A DNA stretch of 64,000 bases from Helianthus annuus (taxonomy: Eukaryota; Streptophyta; Magnoliopsida; Asterales; Asteraceae): NCBI RefSeq assembly GCF_002127325.2, contig NC_035438.2, forward strand, positions 90,825,948 through 90,889,947, given 5' to 3'. The translations under genes and the position numbers were made by a program. The notes beneath the pieces were generated by a model. That model was not told where the DNA came from, did not search any database, and saw nothing but the letters and a program-made list of their open reading frames with translations. Below, piece after piece: positions 23,501 through 34,336 of the stretch (the first letter of the stretch is position 1; every line of letters begins with the position of its first letter).

Positions 23501-23698
23501 GGTCATTTAGGACATACAACGAAACATTGTAAAAACAAGAATTTTTCTAAACCAGAATATGATTTTGTCAAATATTTCACATATCAGCTTGATTATCTTA
23601 AGAAATCTGTTAAAAATCTGGTTAATTCAATAGCTTATTTTTGGAAACAAAAAGAGGACATCGTGACTCAAAACCACGATAGATTCAAAATGAAGTAA
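20525..23698 (+). pseudogene. Copia-1 gag, broken
   Basis: The ATG at 20525 opens a copia gag (RPPKLKGAEDFSSWKTRI, then LWNALIEYYEG). A TAG at 20939 interrupts it and the frame continues (GVRGESLSDHISRF, LDSLPKEWSL). A frameshift near 21415 moves the frame to 21418-22809, which holds a decayed zinc knuckle (CYNCKNLGHFKRDF, last Cys changed to Phe) and a long Lys/Glu-rich coiled-coil segment. Further pieces to 23698 are Ser/Glu-rich and include a second, canonical knuckle CFRCGHLGHTTKHC. The length is typical of SIRE-like gag. A TAA at 23696 is followed in the same frame by VWVPKS, a common gag-pol linker; whether this stop is a decay mutation or a natural gag-pol boundary cannot be told. Confidence 0.85.
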
Positions 23699-23737
23699 GT
23701 CTGGGTTCCCAAATCAATCTAATTTGTGTATATTCTT

Positions 23738-23940
23738 GTATTTCAGAATAAACTCCAGAAGTGGCTTCAAATGCTCATGGAATATATCTGGCATATCGAC
23801 AGCGGATGTTCAAGACACATGACAGGCTTGAAGGAACTTCTGAAGAACTTTCGTTTTATTGATGGTGATTTCGTGTCATTCACTGGAGACGAGAAGGGAG
23901 GAAAGATCATTGGAAAAGGAGATGTGGTGTTTGAAGCCCT
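23738..23940 (+). pseudogene. Copia-1 protease, cut by the palindromic insertion
   Basis: Aspartic protease of copia type with WHIDSGCSRHMTG, then FIDGDFVSFTGDEKGG. It is interrupted after GDVVFEAL at 23940. The next residues of the same protein resume at 48762. Confidence 0.85.
23936..23940 (+). other. Target-site duplication GCCCT, left
   Basis: Identical to 48762-48766. It flanks the whole 23941-48761 insertion, and the host copia reading frame is collinear across it. Confidence 0.9.
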
Positions 23941-25235
23941 TGACGGGTGGTCCGTAGGACAACCCTTAAGTGCCTTAAAAAGATTAAAATCCCACGCTTT
24001 ACACGTTTAATTGTTTGAACTTGGTAACCACTCTATGTTTGATTTTGCAGGTGTTAAAGTGCATAAAAGATGGATATTATGGAGCTTGGATGGATGCTAG
24101 ATGATGGTGAAAACAGGAATTATTGATTCAACTTGTAATGAAAGAAACAAGAAAAAACATACAACACCGTAACCTACGGCTCTGGCCGTAGGTTACGGCT
24201 CCAACATGTCCAAATTTCATCGCCGTAAGACAGGAGCTCCTTGCCGTAAAGAACCACTCAGAGCCGTAACCAGCCGTAACCTACGGCTGAGGGCCGTAGG
24301 TTACGGCACCCTATGCTGATTTCAGCATCCTGACCGTCGTAAGCTACGGCAGGCGCCGTAGCTTACGGCGCCGACTGATCTCAAAATGTAACCTACTCAT
24401 TTATTAGCCATTTGAAGAGGATTTATGGAGAGGTATCATTGGTTTTTCGGTTACAACCTGCTAGAAACGAACATGGGAGTATATGAGAGGCACTTGGGAG
24501 TGAAGAACAATATCTTTGAACTATCTTATCACTTATTTTCATCTAGACTTGGTTAGTGAACGAATTAGGGACTTGGTGGAGAAGGGTTGTTCAAGCCATG
24601 GATGGCTAAACTCTTTATGGTCATCTTTAGTTGAAGGTTTGTAGAGACAATTGTATTTGATTTCCTAAATTTCTAGAATAGCAATCCTTATCTTTATGGT
24701 TGGTTTGTTATGGTGTGTGATTGTTTGTTAGTAGCTTGTTAATTCTTATGTTAATCTAGTTTGAAACCATACGTTCTTGGTGCCGTTGGCAATCGAGATA
24801 TCATGGGTAGAATTAGGATTGGGTAAGGGTTGATTGATCATCGGGTAACAACCTCACGTTCTAGGAATCTGAGTACTTAGTTCCCTTTCATCACTACAAG
24901 TAATCACACATGAGCTATGTCTATGTAGTTCTTTCTAGTGGACTAATAATATAAATGTTGAAGCAAACCGGAAACTAAAGATGGTCACTCGTCTCTAATT
25001 GTTTACAACCAAAACTTTTCTTTTGAAATTTAATTAGTTAATCTTAGTTTTAAAAATCAACCAATCAAACCCACTCTTGAATTTATTTTTCTTTCAATTT
25101 AGTTTGCTTTAGTGAAGTTAGACATACATCGAGATAGCACATATTCCACAAACTCCCTGTGTTCGATACCCACTTACCGCTATCTATTTAGTTGTTATTG
25201 GGATTAAATTTGATTGTGACCACGACATCACGTCA
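23941..25235 (+). repeat. LTR1 of composite (1295 bp)
   Basis: TGACGGGTGG to ACATCACGTCA, followed by the primer site. Inverted CCGTAACCTACGG and CCGTAAGCTACGG motifs lie at about 24167-24370. It is nearly identical to LTR2, apart from a roughly 10-base duplication near 24270 and scattered single changes. Confidence 0.9.
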
Positions 25236-25240
25236 AATTT

Positions 25241-25258
25241 TGGCGCCGTTGCCGGGGA
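25241..25258 (+). other. Primer-binding site, tRNA-Asp
   Basis: Perfect TGGCGCCGTTGCCGGGGA, five bases after LTR1. Confidence 0.9.
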
Positions 25259-25384
25259 GTAGTGCGCAACGTGTGTTATCTTGTGTATTAGTTTGAAAAA
25301 AAAAATATAAAATTAAAAAAAAAACCAAAAAGATTTCTTTTATGTTCATGATTTACACTTGGTAGTTGAGTTGTGTTGTGCAGG

Positions 25385-25492
25385 ATGACAGGGCATTACA
25401 CAAATTTCAGCTTATTTACGTGTAGATTGTGCGGGGGTCCACGACATCCATGTATTGGTTGCAACGAGGCTCACTACCCAAGGTGTTTTTAG
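25385..25492 (+). pseudogene. ORF1 remnant, 35 codons with complete zinc knuckle
   Basis: ATG at 25385 to TAG at 25492. It keeps the N-terminal knuckle C-x2-C-x4-H-x4-C (CRLCGGPRHPCIGC) and then runs out of homology six residues later because the rest of ORF1 is deleted. Whether it is expressed is unknown. Confidence 0.6.
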
Positions 25493-26825
25493 ATAAGTGT
25501 GGGGAAGATGTGCGGAGAGTTGTGTGAAGGTGATGATAGGAAGTCGGATTATCTACAACATCTGCTATGTCAATCTTCACCAGGTCAATGTACTCTTTCC
25601 TTAGTCTTGTTATGTTCTTTAGTATTAAAATATTGGTATTAGTTGATAAAATAAAAAATAAAAAAAAGAAATTTGGGGTTCGAGATGTAAAGCAAATGTT
25701 GGTGTTTTTGTTGAAAGCGATCTTTCCCTCAAAACCATACATTGGGACAATGTATCCCAAGTGTGGGGATGGGGGGAAATTTTTGAGAAGCTAATATTTT
25801 TTGTGAAACCAAGTAAAAGTGTCAAAAATTTGAAAACTTGATATTGTTCCATTTAACACACCGACACCCCTTTCTAGTCATTTCTTGGTGAGTGTTTGAG
25901 CCACATATGATTATTAGAGAATATTTCTTTGTTTTGAGTGGCGATGTTTGTATTGTGTTAATAGAACTTGTGTACGAATTCTTGTTGAAGCCTAGGATTA
26001 GCATGCTTGTGAAAATGATAGGGATTTTTAGGTAGCCTCGTCCGAATGTGTGAGAGTGTGGGAATTGGGAGTTGGACCTCATACGTTACATATATGAGCT
26101 TGGTATTGTGAGGGGTGGGGGTTTGGTCTTTAGAAAGCCATGTTTGAGCCTTATACTATTCGGTTGTGACCCAAACCTACTTCTTACCAAAAAAAAAAAA
26201 AAAAAAAACTTTACCTATTGAAACGACCCGGTTTAGGAATTTAGTTTGTGATTGTTGATGTTCTTGTATATATTGTTGAGTTTTATGTGTTATGAAGAAA
26301 ATGAAAAAAAAAAGAAGAAAGAAAAGAGAAAAAAAAGAAAGAGAAAAATATGAGAAAAATACAAAAAAAAAAAAAGAAGTATTTAGTTGCAATAGTAGTT
26401 GAGAATGTTGAAGAAGTTGTGTATATAGTTGATTGTTTGCTTTGTTTAGTAGTAGAAATAAAAACCGGGTCAAATCAATTAGCTCTTGCATATATATCCC
26501 ACCATTTTCCTACCTTTACACATAGCCCCGTTATAACCCGTAAGTCCTTTTGATTCATAAGCATGCTAGGTATTTGATAGGAGGAAACTTGATTTGTATA
26601 CAAGCTTATTGTCGCACAATCACACACTTGCATTGAGCGTGTTAGCATAATGTTGCTAATATTACTTGTCACCGAGAGTTGTTGTGAGGGGTGTGTCTTG
26701 TGGTATGATAAAAAGTTAGTAAAAGGACGGTACATTTTAGCTTGGTTTGCATGTTGATCGCTTGTGGTTTTGAATTGGTTAGTGAATGAGTTGCTTGGGA
26801 CAAGCAACGGGTACGTGTGGGGATG

Positions 26826-28115
26826 TGACGGGTGGTCCGTAGGACAACCCTTAAGTGCCTTAAAAAGATTAAAATCCCATGCTTTACACGTTTAATTGTT
26901 TGAACTTGGAAACCACTCTATGTTTGATTTTGCAGGTGTTAAAGTGCATAAAAGATGGATATTATGGAGCTTGGATGGATGCTAGATGATGGTGTAAACA
27001 GGAATTATTGATTCAACTTGTAATGAAAGAAACAAGAAAAAACATAACATACAGCACCGTAACCTACGGCTCTGGCCGTAGGTTACGGCTCCAACATGTC
27101 CAAATTTCATCGCCGTAAGACAGGAGCTCCTTGCCGTAAAGAACCACTCAGAGCCGTAACCTACGGCTGAGGGCCGTAGGTTACGGCACCCTATGCTGAT
27201 TTCAGCATCCTGACCGCCGTAAGCTACGGCAGGCGCCGTAGCTTACGGCGCCGACTGATCTCAAAATGTAACCTACTCATTTATTAGCCATTTGAAGAGG
27301 ATTTATGGAGAGGTATCATTGGTTTTTCGGTTACAACCTGCTAGAAACGAACATGGGAGTATATGAGAGGCACTTGGGAGTGAAGAACAATATCTTTGAA
27401 CTATCTTATCACTTATTTTCATCTAGACTTGGTTAGTGAACGAATTAGGGACTTGGTGGAGAAGGGTTGTTCAAGCCATGGATGGCTAAACTCTTTATGG
27501 TCATCTTTAGTTGAAGGTTTGTAGAGACAATTGTATTTGATTTCCTAAATTTCTAGAATAGCAATCCTTATCTTTATGGTTGGTTTGTTATGGTGTGTGA
27601 TTGTTTGTTAGTAGCTTGTTAATTCTTATGTTAATCTAGTTTGAAACCATACGTTCTTGGTGCCGTTGGCAATCGAGATATCATGGGTAGAATTAGGATT
27701 GGGTAAGGGTTGATTGATCATCGGGTAACAACCTCACGTTCTAGGAATCTGAGTACTTAGTTCCCTTTCATCACTGCAAGTAATCACACATGAGCTATGT
27801 CTATGTAGTTCTTTCTAGTGGACTAATAATATAAATGTTGAAGCAAACCGGAAACTAAAGATGGTCACTCGTCTCTAATTGTTTACAACCAAAACTTTTC
27901 TTTTGAAATTTAATTAGTTAATCTTAGTTTTAAAAATCAACCAATCAAACCCACTCTTGAATTTATTTTTCTTTCAATTTAGTTTGCTTTAGTGAAGTTA
28001 GACATACATCGAGATAGCACATATTTCACAAACTCCCTGTGTTCGATACCTACTTACCGCTATCTATTTAGTTGTTATTGGGATTAAATTTGATTGTGAC
28101 CACCACATCACGTCA
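26826..28115 (+). repeat. LTR2 of composite (1290 bp)
   Basis: TGACGGGTGG to ACATCACGTCA. It shares the first 70 bases in form with LTR1 (AAGTGCCTTAAAAAG...), unlike LTR3 and the right terminal LTR. It marks the left limit of the palindrome. Confidence 0.9.
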
Positions 28116-28120
28116 AATTT

Positions 28121-28138
28121 TGGCGCCGTTGCCGGGGA
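28121..28138 (+). other. Primer-binding site, tRNA-Asp
   Basis: Perfect TGGCGCCGTTGCCGGGGA, five bases after LTR2. Confidence 0.9.
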
Positions 28139-28263
28139 GTAGTGCGCAACGTGTGTTATCTTGTGTATTAGTTTGAAAAAAAAATATAAAATTAAAAAAA
28201 AAACCAAAAAGATTTCTTTTATGTTCATGATTTACACTTGGTAGTTGAGTTGTGTTGTGCAGG

Positions 28264-29244
28264 ATGACAGGGCATTACACAAATTTCAGCTTATTTACGT
28301 GTAGATTGTGCGGGGGTCCTCGACATCCATGTTTTGGTTGCAACGAGGCTCACTACAGGAGGGCACATGGAAAACCGGTGTCTTATGTTTCACAGCTTCC
28401 ACCTCCATCATACGTTGACGATTATGAATCAGAAATGGAGGATGACTATTATTCATATGGATACGATCGGGACGAGGAAGTTTATTATGAGGCAAGGATG
28501 GATAGTCTATGTTTTTGTTACGGTCGCGATCACACTTATGATTATGATGTGTGCACGGTGTATTCAGAAAACCCAAAGTATTGGAATAAAAAGATGATGG
28601 AAGCGCGCATCTATAGACCGTATCAGGGATATCGACAATATCATCCCGAAGAATATTTTGAGCCCGAGGGTGTTTATGTTTATGAAACCGAGGAGGAAAA
28701 AGAGCTTGTTGTATTGGAAGTAACTTTGTCCAAACTCGAGCAATATTTAGCAACACCCAACCTGTCCGATGAAGACCGAATCAGCTGCTTAGTTTCTAAG
28801 TGTCATACTTTAAAATTGAAGATAGAGATAGAAGAACGCCTCTCACCATTACCTGACGATATTAGAGATTATTCTCACATGAAGGAGGAGGTTGTGGAGG
28901 ATAATACCACACCAATGAGTCCTTTATCTGATGAAGAGTCACTTGTAGATCAGATGATGTGTGCAGATTATGAGGTAGAGCAGGCTGATGGGATGGATAT
29001 GTGTACCTAACCTCTTCCCATATCAATGATTCAAATTAACAAGTGTGGGGAAGAGGGTTCGAGGAATAAGATGAGAAGGGTGAAACTACCAGACATTAAG
29101 GTATATGTCATGAAGTGGACTAGCAAAGCTCGTAGGAGCAGCTTTAACATGCCAAATATACTGACAAATCTATGGAGATGGCATGTAAATTTCCGGGCAT
29201 TTGTTGGAAATGTTGCGGGTAAGTGTGCATTAAGACCACCATAA
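28264..29244 (+). pseudogene. ORF1, left palindrome arm (premature stop)
   Basis: ATG at 28264, 20 bases after the T-rich leader end and preceded by TTGTGCAG, a 3'-splice-like context. It encodes a protein collinear with the right-arm copy but has TAA at 29008-29010, so the product is 248 rather than 326 residues. The frame remains open after the stop to 29244. The canonical zinc knuckle C13-x2-C16-x4-H21-x4-C26 is complete here. A second Cys/His cluster (C83, C85, H90, C97) has Tyr at 86. The middle is very acidic and tyrosine-rich (about residues 50-145). Confidence 0.75.
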
Positions 29245-29322
29245 CGAATATCAGGTATGGTCTGGCTGAAGACCTTTAAACTTAGCGCTCTCGGGAGGCA
29301 GCTCGAGGATGTAGAGTAATGT

Positions 29323-29353
<31 letters not shown>

Positions 29354-29703
29354 GTTTTGCTTTGTTTGGTTTTGTTTTGGTGTTGTGTTTGTGTTTTGGC
29401 AGGTTATTACGTTTCAACCCTCACGGATGCAATAATTCAAGTGTGGGGATGTTTGGCAACATCCCTGTTGAGATATCGGCGAATCTAAGAGATGTTTTTG
29501 AATCGGTCCGATTACCGCAGCTTCATCACTACCAACACTGCTAATTTACTGATCAGGTCGTGTCTTGTTCTCATCTTGTGCACCTTTGTATATATTCATG
29601 TTTAAGTTTTTGGTTGGGCGGTTGGGTGGTGTTTTGATATGTTTTGATGTTGATGTGTTTAGTTTATGGGTGTGAAAGTTGGTGGTGTCATGTTTCAAAA
29701 AAA

Positions 29704-29785
<82 letters not shown>

Positions 29786-30931
29786 AAATGAAAATACCAA
29801 AAAAAAAAAAAGAAATTTGTGGTTTGAGTGTGGAGCCTTTTGGTTGGTGTTGAAAAGGTTTAGCGATCAAGTTTCCTCAAAACCATACATTAGGGTCAAT
29901 GTATCCCAAGTGTGGGGATGGGGAGAAATTTTGAGGTTAAAAAAAAATAATAAATCAAGCAAAACATGGAAAAATTGAACACCTTGGATTAACCTCAAAT
30001 GATGCACCGGCAACCCTAAATACCCTTTTGTTCTTGGTGAGAGTTGAAGCCACACTTGTACATAAATAATGCTTATCTTTGATGAGAGTGGCAACGGGTG
30101 GGGGTGCATTAGAACTTGTGCCTTAATACGGTTTGAGTCCTTAGTTAAATGTGAATGTAGAAAAGATAAGGGCAATTAGGTAGCCTCGTCTTGTTGAGTG
30201 CGAGTGTGGGATTTGGGGGGTTGGACCTCATTAATTATATATATGAGCATGGTTGCGAGAGGGGCGGGGGTTTGGACATTTAGTTGCCCAATTTTGTGCC
30301 TAAAGCCTATCATTTGTTACCCCTTAGCTAGTTTCCTAAAAATTTACCCGACTTGACCCGGTCTTATAGTGTTAGTAGTTATTTTAGTAGTGTGTAGATA
30401 TGTTCGATGTTATGTTGAATGTTTGAAAAAAAAACAAAAAAAAGGAAAAAAAAAAAAGGAAAAAAAAAAGAAAAAAAATGGAAAAAGCAATGAAAAAAAA
30501 AGTAATGTTGAGTTGTCTTGTATATAAGTTTAAGTTTGTTTGTTTGTTTATTTCATTATGTAATAAAAGACCGGGAAAGTCCTTCGCTACTTCGTATATA
30601 TTCCATGTCCTACCCATTCACCTAGCCTTATTACAACCTTAAAAGCCCCTTTGATTTGCATTCATATTTGACACTCGTAGGAGGAGGACCGATTTAGGTA
30701 CAAGCATATAGTTGTGCAACCGCCCGTTTGCCTTTTGTGTGTCTAGCCTACAAATGCTAGTGCTTACTTGTAGCCGAGAGGAGAGATTTAGAGAGGGGTG
30801 TATTGTTTTGGGTGTTAAGAACGGGCTATTAAAAGGACAACATGTTTTTGTTTGGTTTATGTTGATCGCGTATGTTGAAAATAGTTTGTGAATGAGTTGC
30901 TTGGGACAAGCAACGGGTAAGTGTGGGGATG
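29245..30931 (+). other. 3' noncoding part of internal-2, left arm
   Basis: No supported ORF. It contains a TTTTG repeat (29331-29365), a long TA microsatellite (29707-29780) and an A-rich tract (about 30424-30500). AAGTGTGGGG tracts at 29439, 29908 and 30919 (and earlier at 29041) resemble the polypurine tract that directly precedes LTR3. Confidence 0.7.
29707..29780. repeat. TA dinucleotide microsatellite
   Basis: Uninterrupted TA repeats. The mirrored tract at about 32752-32806 in the right arm is shorter, so the two arms have changed length independently. Confidence 0.95.
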
Positions 30932-31264
30932 TGACGGGTGGTCCGTAGGACAACCCTTAAAAGGTCTAAATGTACGCACATTCCATGCTTTATTCAGTTA
31001 ATTGCTTGAACTTGGTAACCACTCTATGTTTGATTTTGCAGGTGTTAAAGTGCATAAAAGATGGATATTATGGAGCTTGGATGGATGCTAGATGATGGTG
31101 TAAACAGGAATTATTGATTCAACTTGTAATGAAAGAAACAAGAAAAAACATAACATACAGCACCGTAACCTACGGCTCTGGCCGTAGGTTACGGCTCCAA
31201 CATGTCCAAATTTCATCGCCGTAAGACAGGAGCTCCTTGCCGTAAAGAACCCCTCAGCCGTAGG
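30932..31264 (+). repeat. Partial LTR3, left half of palindrome centre
   Basis: The first roughly 320 bases of an LTR (TGACGGGTGG...), ending at the symmetry point. Its first 70 bases differ from LTR1 and LTR2 (AAAAGGTCTAAATGTACGC). Confidence 0.85.
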
Positions 31265-31265
31265 T

Positions 31266-31598
31266 TACGGCTCTGAGTGGTTCTTTACGGCAAGGAGCTC
31301 CTGTCTTACGGCGATGAAATTTGGACATGTTGGAGCCGTAACCTACGGCCAGAGCCGTAGGTTACGGTGCTGTATGTTATGTTTTTTCTTGTTTCTTTCA
31401 TTACAAGTTGAATCAATAATTCCTGTTTACACCATCATCTAGCATCCATCCAAGCTCCATAATATCCATCTTTTATGCACTTTAACACCTGCAAAATCAA
31501 ACATAGAGTGGATACCAAGTTCAAGCAATTAACTGAATAAAGCATGGAATGTGCGTACATTTAGACCTTTTAAGGGTTGTCCTACGGACCACCCGTCA
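31266..31598 (-). repeat. Partial LTR3, right half of palindrome centre
   Basis: Inverted copy of 30932-31264, ending ACCACCCGTCA at 31598. Confidence 0.85.
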
Positions 31599-32742
31599 CA
31601 TCCCCACACTTACCCGTTGCTTGTCCCAAGCAACTCATTCACAAACTATTTTCAACATACACGATCAACATAAACCAAACAAAAACATGTTGTCCTTTTA
31701 ATAACCCGTTCTTAACACCCAAAACAATACACCCCTCTCTAAATCTCTTCTCTCGGCTACAAGTAAGCACTAGCATTTGTAGGCTAGACACACAAAAGGC
31801 AAACGGGCGGTTGCACAACTATATGCTTGTACCTAAATCGGTCCTCCTCCTACGAGTGTCAAATATGAATGCAAATCAAAGGGGCTTTTAAGGTTGTAAT
31901 AAGGCTAGGTGAATGGGTAGGACATGGAATATATATGAAGTAGCGAAGGACTTGCCCGGTCTTTTATTACATAATGAAATAAACAAACAAACAAACTTAA
32001 ACTTATATACAAGACAACTCAACATTACTTTTTTTTTTCATTGCTTTTTCCATTTTTTTTCTTTTTTTTTTCTTTTTTTTCCTTTTTTTTTTTGTTTTTT
32101 TTTTTTCAAACATTCAACATAACATCGAACGTATCTACACACTACTAAAATAACTACTAACACTATAACACCGGGTCAAGTCGGGTAAATTTTTAGGAAA
32201 CTAGCTAAGGGGTAACAAATGATAGGCTTTAGGCACAAAATTGGGCAACTAAATGTCCAAACCCCCGCCCCTCTCGCAACCATGCTCATATATATAATTA
32301 ATGAGGTCCAACCCCCCAAATCCCACACTCGCACTCAACAAGACGAGGCTACCTAATTGCCCTTATCTTTTCTACATTCACATTTAACTAAGGACTCAAA
32401 CCGTATTAAGGCACAAGTTCTAATGCACCCCCACCCGTTGCCACTCTCATCAAAGATAAGCATTATTTATGTACAAGTGTGGCTTCAACTCTCACCAAGA
32501 ACAAAAGGGTATTTAGGGTTGCCGGTGCATCATTTGAGGTTAATCCAAGGTGTTCAATTTTTCCATGTTTTGCTTGATTTATTATTTTTTTTTAACCTCA
32601 AAATTTCTCCCCATCCCCACACTTGGGATACATTGACCCTAATGTATGGTTTTGAGGAAACTTGATCGCTAAACCTTTTCAACACCAACCAAAAGGCTCC
32701 ACACTCAAACCACAAATTTCTTTTTTTTTTTTGGTATTTTCA

Positions 32743-32809
<67 letters not shown>

Positions 32810-33258
32810 TTTTTTTGAAACATGACACCACCAACTTTCACACCCATAAACTAAACACATCAACATCAAAACATATCAAAACACCACCCAACCGCCCAAC
32901 CAAAAACTTAAACATGAATATATACAAAGGTGCACAAGATGAGAACAAGACACGACCTGATCAGTAAATTAGCAGTGTTGGTAGTGATGAAGCTGCGGTA
33001 ATCGGACCGATTCAAAAACATCTCTTAGATTCGCCGATATCTCAACAGGGATGTTGCCAAACATCCCCACACTTGAATTATTGCATCCGTGAGGGTTGAA
33101 ACGTAATAACCTGCCAAAACACAAACACAACACCAAAACAAAACCAAACAAAGCAAAACAAAACAAAACAAAACAAAAATACATTACTCTACATCCTCGA
33201 GCTGCCTCCCGAGAGCGCTAAGTTTAAAGGTCTTCAGCCAGACCATACCTGATATTCG
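31599..33258 (-). other. 3' noncoding part of internal-2, right arm
   Basis: Mirror image of 29245-30931 with the same T/A-rich, TA and AAAAC repeats and the same CCCCACACTT tracts. No supported ORF. Single-base and length differences from the left arm are visible. Confidence 0.75.
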
Positions 33259-34239
33259 TTATGGTGGTCTTAATGCACACTTACCCGCAACATTTCCAAC
33301 AAATGCCCGGAAATTTACATGCCATCTCCATAGATTTGTCAGTATATTTGGCATGTTAAAGCTGCTCCTACGAGCTTTGCTAGTCCACTTCATGACATAT
33401 ACCTTAATGTCTGGTAGTTTCACCCTTCTCATCTTATTCCTCGAACCCTCTTCCCCACACTTGTTAATTTGAATCATTGATATGGGAAGAGGTTCGGTAC
33501 ACATATCCATCCCATCAGCCTGCTCTACCTCATAATCTGCACACATCATCTGATCTACAAGTGACTCTTCATCAGATAAAGGACTCATTGGTGTGGTATT
33601 ATCCTCCACAACCTCCTCCTTCATGTGAGAATAATCTCTAATATCGTCAGGTAATGGTGAGAGGCGTTCTTCTATCTCTATCTTCAATTTTAAAGTATGA
33701 CACTTAGAAACTAAGCAGCTGATTCGGTCTTCATCGGACAGGCTGGGTGTTGCTAAATATTGCTCGAGTTTGGACAAAGTTACTTCCAATACAGCAAGCT
33801 CTTTTTCCTCCTCGGTTTCATAAACATAAACACCCTCGGGCTCAGAATATTCTTCGGGATGATATTGTCGATATCCCTGATACGGTCTATAGATGTGCGC
33901 TTCCATCATCTTTTTATTCCAATACTTTGGGTTTTCTGAATACACTGTGCACACATCATAATCATAAGTGTGATCGCGACCGCAACAAAAACATAGACTA
34001 TCCATCCTTGCCTCATAATAAACTTCCTCGTCCCGATCGTATCCATATGAATAATAGTCATCCTCCATTTCTGATTCATAATCGTCAACGTATGATGGAG
34101 GTGGGAGCTGTGAAACATAAGACACCGGTTTTCCATGTGCCCTCCTGTAGTGAGCCTCGTTGCAACCAATACATGGATGTCGTGGACCCCCGCACAATCT
34201 ACGCGTAAATAAGCTGAAATTTGTGTAATGCCCTGTCAT
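33259..34239 (-). CDS. ORF1, right palindrome arm: 326-residue zinc-knuckle-like protein
   Basis: ATG at 34239; upstream GTG starts were ignored. It is 326 residues, the only full-length copy here. Residues 13-26 correspond to the CCHC knuckle, but the first Cys is Arg (R13), so this copy's knuckle is incomplete; C16, H21 and C26 remain. A second cluster C83-x2-C86-x3-H90-x6-C97 is complete. Residues about 50-145 are acidic and Tyr-rich, 150-250 are charged and helical in look, and about 265-326 are basic (RRVKLPDIKVYVMKW, SKARRSS). There is no protease or polymerase motif and no signal peptide or membrane segment. It may be an RNA- or gag-associated accessory protein; function is unknown. 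Confidence 0.6.
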   Translation of the reverse strand: MTGHYTNFSLFTRRLCGGPRHPCIGCNEAHYRRAHGKPVSYVSQLPPPSYVDDYESEMEDDYYSYGYDRDEEVYYEARMDSLCFCCGRDHTYDYDVCTVYSENPKYWNKKMMEAHIYRPYQGYRQYHPEEYSEPEGVYVYETEEEKELAVLEVTLSKLEQYLATPSLSDEDRISCLVSKCHTLKLKIEIEERLSPLPDDIRDYSHMKEEVVEDNTTPMSPLSDEESLVDQMMCADYEVEQADGMDMCTEPLPISMIQINKCGEEGSRNKMRRVKLPDIKVYVMKWTSKARRSSFNMPNILTNLWRWHVNFRAFVGNVAGKCALRPP

Positions 34240-34336
34240 CCTGCACAACACAACTCAACTACCAAGTGTAAATCATGAACATAAAAGAAATCTTTTTGGT
34301 TTTTTTTTAATTTTATATTTTTTTTTCAAACTAATA
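34240..34336 (-). other. Leader of right-arm internal-2, part next to ORF1
   Basis: A/T-rich leader matching 28167-28263 of the left arm. It continues at 44009 beyond gypsy-2. Confidence 0.75.
34332..34336. other. Target-site duplication TAATA, left
   Basis: Identical to 44009-44013, flanking gypsy-2. The left palindrome arm has the empty-site sequence CTAATACACAAG. Confidence 0.95.

Larger units (their letters stand above)
25236..26825 (+). other. Internal-1: shortened sister-subfamily interior
   Basis: A 1590-base interior between LTR1 and LTR2. The first 250 bases match internal-2 closely. After 25479 most of ORF1 is missing, and the rest is a clearly diverged relative of internal-2 (shared AAGTGTGGGGA tracts, GCCTCGTC and GGGTTTGG landmarks). 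A run of As lies near 26190. It ends in GTGTGGGGATG, the likely polypurine tract, directly before LTR2. No complete ORF is supported beyond the 35-codon remnant. Confidence 0.75.
30932..31598. repeat. Core of the giant palindrome
   Basis: 31241-31250 pairs with 31280-31289. The 29 bases between are themselves mostly self-complementary around GCCGTAGGTTACGGC. From here the inverted repeat extends outward through internal-2 on both sides with only scattered differences (for example 31018 against 31513). Confidence 0.9.

Noticed and set aside
29546..29800. Minus-strand ORF with a long alternating Tyr-Ile repeat
   Set aside because: It is translation of the TA microsatellite; the mirrored tract gives the same artefact near 32662-32967.
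31241..31289. Palindrome as a long-read foldback assembly artefact
   Set aside because: Arms differ by substitutions and TA-tract length, one arm has a full gypsy insertion with its own duplication, and the whole has a target duplication. Not fully excluded without reads.
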